Source of the DNA: an uncultured Collinsella sp. | GTDB lineage: Bacteria > Actinomycetota > Coriobacteriia > Coriobacteriales > Coriobacteriaceae | Length of the DNA: 41,226 bases | NCBI GenBank assembly: GCA_900542085.1 | Contig: UQMK01000019.1 | Coordinates: 1 to 41,226 of the forward strand | Reading direction: 5' to 3' | Shown here: positions 39,476 to 41,226 of the stretch, piece after piece | Layout: every line of letters begins with the position of its first letter | Position numbering within the stretch: the stretch's first letter is position 1 | The notes under the pieces: generated by a model | The model's input: only the letters and a program-made list of their open reading frames with translations | Databases searched by the model: none | Told to the model about the DNA's origin: nothing | Translations under genes and position numbers: made by a program

Positions 39476-40411
39476 ATGATCCTCACCGTTACGATGAACC
39501 CGTCCGTCGATACGCGCTATCAGCTCGATGAGCTCATTATCGACGACGTCAACCGCGTGACGCCCGAAAAGACCGCCGGCGGTAAGGGCCTCAACGTGGC
39601 CCGCGTCCTGGGCCAGCTGGGCGACGATGTCGTGGCAACCGGCCTGCTTGGTGGTCATATGGGCGCCTATATGGCCGAGCTCATGGATGCTAACGGCATT
39701 AAGAATGATTTTGTGCCCATCAAGGGCGAGACTCGCATTTGTCTCAACATCCTCCACGCCGGCAACCAGACCGAGCTGCTCGAGAGCGGCCCGACGATTG
39801 CCCCCGAGGAGCTCGATGCCTTTACCGCCAAGTTCGCCGAGCTTGCGAGCAAGGCCGATGTCGTTACCATCTCGGGTTCGCTGCCCCGCGGCGTCGAGGC
39901 GGACTACTACGCTAAGATCACGGGCATTGCAGAGAACGCCGGCGCCAAGGTGCTGCTCGATACCTCGGGCGCCTCGCTCGAGGCTGCGCTCAAGTCCGAG
40001 GTCAAGCCTGAGCTGGTTAAGCCTAACCTGACCGAAATTAACGGCCTTCTGGGCACGAGCTTTACCACCGACGATGTGGACGAGCTCCGTTCCGCGCTCG
40101 CCTCTGACGCCCGCTTCTCCGATATCCCCTGGGTCGTCGTATCTATGGGCGCTGCCGGCTCCGTTGGTTTCCATAACGGCCGTGCGTTCCGCGCCAAGAC
40201 CCCCGATATCCCCGCCGTTAACGCTACGGGCTCTGGCGATTCGACCATTGCCGGCTTCGCACATGCGATTGCTGCCGGAGCCGACGACGAGACGGTGCTG
40301 CGTACCGCCAACACCTGCGGCAAACTCAATGCCATGGATCCCATGACTGGCCACTTGGTTATGGATCGTTGGGACGAGGTTTACAACGGCGTTGTCGTGA
40401 CCGAGCTGTAG
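39476..40411 (+). CDS. lacC: PfkB-family hexose-phosphate kinase, probable tagatose-6-phosphate kinase
   Basis: A 311-residue ribokinase-fold kinase of the LacC/FruK group, phosphorylating carbon 1 of a keto-hexose-6-phosphate, or position 6 of fructose-1-phosphate. Seen are the substrate-binding TVTMNPSVDTRY, GGKGLNVARVLGQLG (about residues 36-50), ISGSLPRGV, and the catalytic NATGSGDSTIAGF, with Ser in the usual GAGD position. Tagatose-6-phosphate is the likely substrate because AgaS supplies it. Fructose-1-phosphate kinase is the alternative. The start has AAGGAG six bases upstream. No aldolase follows. Confidence 0.87.
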   Translation: MILTVTMNPSVDTRYQLDELIIDDVNRVTPEKTAGGKGLNVARVLGQLGDDVVATGLLGGHMGAYMAELMDANGIKNDFVPIKGETRICLNILHAGNQTELLESGPTIAPEELDAFTAKFAELASKADVVTISGSLPRGVEADYYAKITGIAENAGAKVLLDTSGASLEAALKSEVKPELVKPNLTEINGLLGTSFTTDDVDELRSALASDARFSDIPWVVVSMGAAGSVGFHNGRAFRAKTPDIPAVNATGSGDSTIAGFAHAIAAGADDETVLRTANTCGKLNAMDPMTGHLVMDRWDEVYNGVVVTEL

Positions 40412-40450
40412 GAGCTTGTGCTGCGGCCCCGGCATCGGTTGCCAGCTCAT

Positions 40451-40576
40451 GTCGACGACAAGTGCAGTAGCATTATGCCGGGGCGCGACGCCGACACTGT
40501 CGTGTTCAATCCCGACCTTACCCTGGTCGAGACGCATGTGGGTGGCAACAGCGTCGGTAATGCGTTTGCCGAGTAG
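40451..40576 (+). pseudogene. Remnant of the 3' end of a second nagA
   Basis: Reading from 40451 gives a frame ending at TAG 40574-40576. Its last 39 residues (DKCSSIMPGRDADTVVF onward) match the C-terminus of the nagA at 36549-37718 at about 30 of 39 positions, DNA about 79% identical over 120 bases. Just upstream, GTTGCCAGCTC resembles nagA's GTGCCGGCTC with a short deletion that shifts the frame. There is no start codon with a ribosome site and no catalytic part, so it is a decayed fragment. Confidence 0.85.
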
Positions 40577-40608
40577 CCGCCAAAGAAACGATCCGAGAGG
40601 GGATTTAG

Positions 40609-41082
40609 ATGATTTACGGTGCATTAGGCGATATCGAGGAGTACCGCGGAATGCTCAAGGGCCTCGACGTGCTGATCGACTGGCTCGAGGAGAACGACCC
40701 GGCGGAGCTCGAGGTCGGCAGCCATCCGATTCTGGGCGACAAGGTCTTTGCGAACGTTATGGCTCCCACGACGCGTCCCGAGGCCGAGGCTCACTATGAG
40801 ACGCATCAGCGCTATCACGACCTGCAGATTGATGTTGAGGGTCGCGAGGCCTTTAAGGTCGCTACGGGCAGCCTGACGCTGGTCCAGGAGTTTGACGAGA
40901 AGGACGACTACGATCTGGTCGATTCCGACGCTTCGATCGCCGGCGATCTTGCCGACGACAAGTTTGCGCTGTTTGTTGCCGGCGAGCCTCACATGCCCAC
41001 GCTCGAGTTCCCGGGCGATGGTGCGCAGCCGGTCAAGAAGATCTGCTTTAAGCTGCTTGCAGATGCTTACTGGGAGGAGTAG
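40609..41082 (+). CDS. YhcH/YjgK/YiaL-family protein
   Basis: A 157-residue protein of the DUF386 (YhcH/TabA) cupin-like family. Landmarks are MIYGALGDIEEYRG, YETHQRYHDLQIDVEG with the metal-ligand-like histidines, the FALFVAGEPHMPTL motif and CFKLLADAYW near the end. Members are found with sialic-acid, amino-sugar and galactoside genes and may act as sugar isomerases or anomerases; the activity is unknown here. Its position after the kinase fits the amino-sugar locus. GAGAGGGG precedes the ATG. Confidence 0.88.
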   Translation: MIYGALGDIEEYRGMLKGLDVLIDWLEENDPAELEVGSHPILGDKVFANVMAPTTRPEAEAHYETHQRYHDLQIDVEGREAFKVATGSLTLVQEFDEKDDYDLVDSDASIAGDLADDKFALFVAGEPHMPTLEFPGDGAQPVKKICFKLLADAYWEE

Positions 41083-41226
41083 CGCGTTGCTCGGCTGAGT
41101 TGTTCGTGTTGCGAGCGTTGTCCCTTGGAGGAGCGCGCTTGGGCCCCGCTGATCGCAGTTTCCCGTTTGGGGGCTTATAGGACAAAATGTGTGTCCCGAT
41201 AGAACATCCGTTTCCATCCATTAATC

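Noticed and set aside
40416..40799. Open frame starting four bases after the kinase stop
   Set aside because: It runs through the nagA remnant and into the yhcH-like gene in the wrong frame and resembles no protein.
1..41226. CRISPR array, tRNA, rRNA or transposase
   Set aside because: No regularly spaced direct repeats, no tRNA-like folds with the conserved arms, no rRNA signature and no transposase motif were seen.

Overview
The window looks like a stretch of chromosome from a gut actinobacterium of the class Coriobacteriia, most probably Collinsella or a close relative. This is inferred from GC-rich, GC3-biased coding DNA, gene order, archaeal-type topA, Tat and hypAB genes, and a mannose-family PTS for an amino sugar. 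No rRNA, tRNA, CRISPR array, transposase or phage module was seen. About 42 protein genes and one gene remnant are supported.

Layout. (1) 1-2330: a lower-GC two-gene module resembling an AbiE-type (type IV) toxin-antitoxin pair. It is bracketed by near-identical terminators and by a 54-bp inverted repeat, one copy of which lies inside a large nested hairpin. (2) 2330-8407: central sugar and ion genes: manA, a GntR/UTRA regulator, a ROK glucokinase, manganese pyrophosphatase ppaC, and nhaA with a structured leader. (3) 8558-16655: an aminotransferase, a STAS protein, tatA/B-tatC, the nickel-insertion genes hypA-hypB, a TTG-started archaeal-type topA, and a zinc-ribbon membrane protein flanked by two palindromic repeats. 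(4) 16895-21300: a replication and competence block, tmk-holB-ricT-comF. (5) 21301-30324: a solute-binding lipoprotein behind a strong promoter, long-form hpf, degV, a 3-hydroxyisobutyrate-dehydrogenase-like enzyme with a remarkable Cys/His-rich tail, a small membrane protein, a HEAT-like protein, NAD-type isocitrate dehydrogenase, a membrane-anchored SurA-like protein, and a divergent XRE/DUF2975 pair.

(6) 30325-41082: an amino-sugar locus, best read as N-acetylgalactosamine/galactosamine use by the tagatose route. A mannose-family PTS (IIA, a YajC-like protein, IIB, IIC, IID) would import and phosphorylate the sugar. NagA/AgaA would deacetylate it, AgaS would deaminate and isomerise it to tagatose-6-phosphate, and a LacC-type PfkB kinase would make tagatose-1,6-bisphosphate. 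A LacX-like epimerase and a YhcH-family protein accompany these genes. The aldolase is not in the window. A GntR/UTRA regulator lies between the PTS genes and agaS, and the same 13-bp palindromic word (TGGTTACTACCAG), which matches the DasR/NagR operator pattern TGGT-N4-ACCA, sits at both promoters. Between the kinase and the yhcH-like gene is the decayed 3' end of a second nagA.

The observations most worth following are the metal-binding tail on the dehydrogenase, the two-operator circuit with several further palindromes upstream of the PTS, the YajC-like gene inside the PTS operon, the nagA remnant, the repeat-bounded toxin-antitoxin module and the nhaA leader. All calls come from reading the sequence. 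No database search was run.
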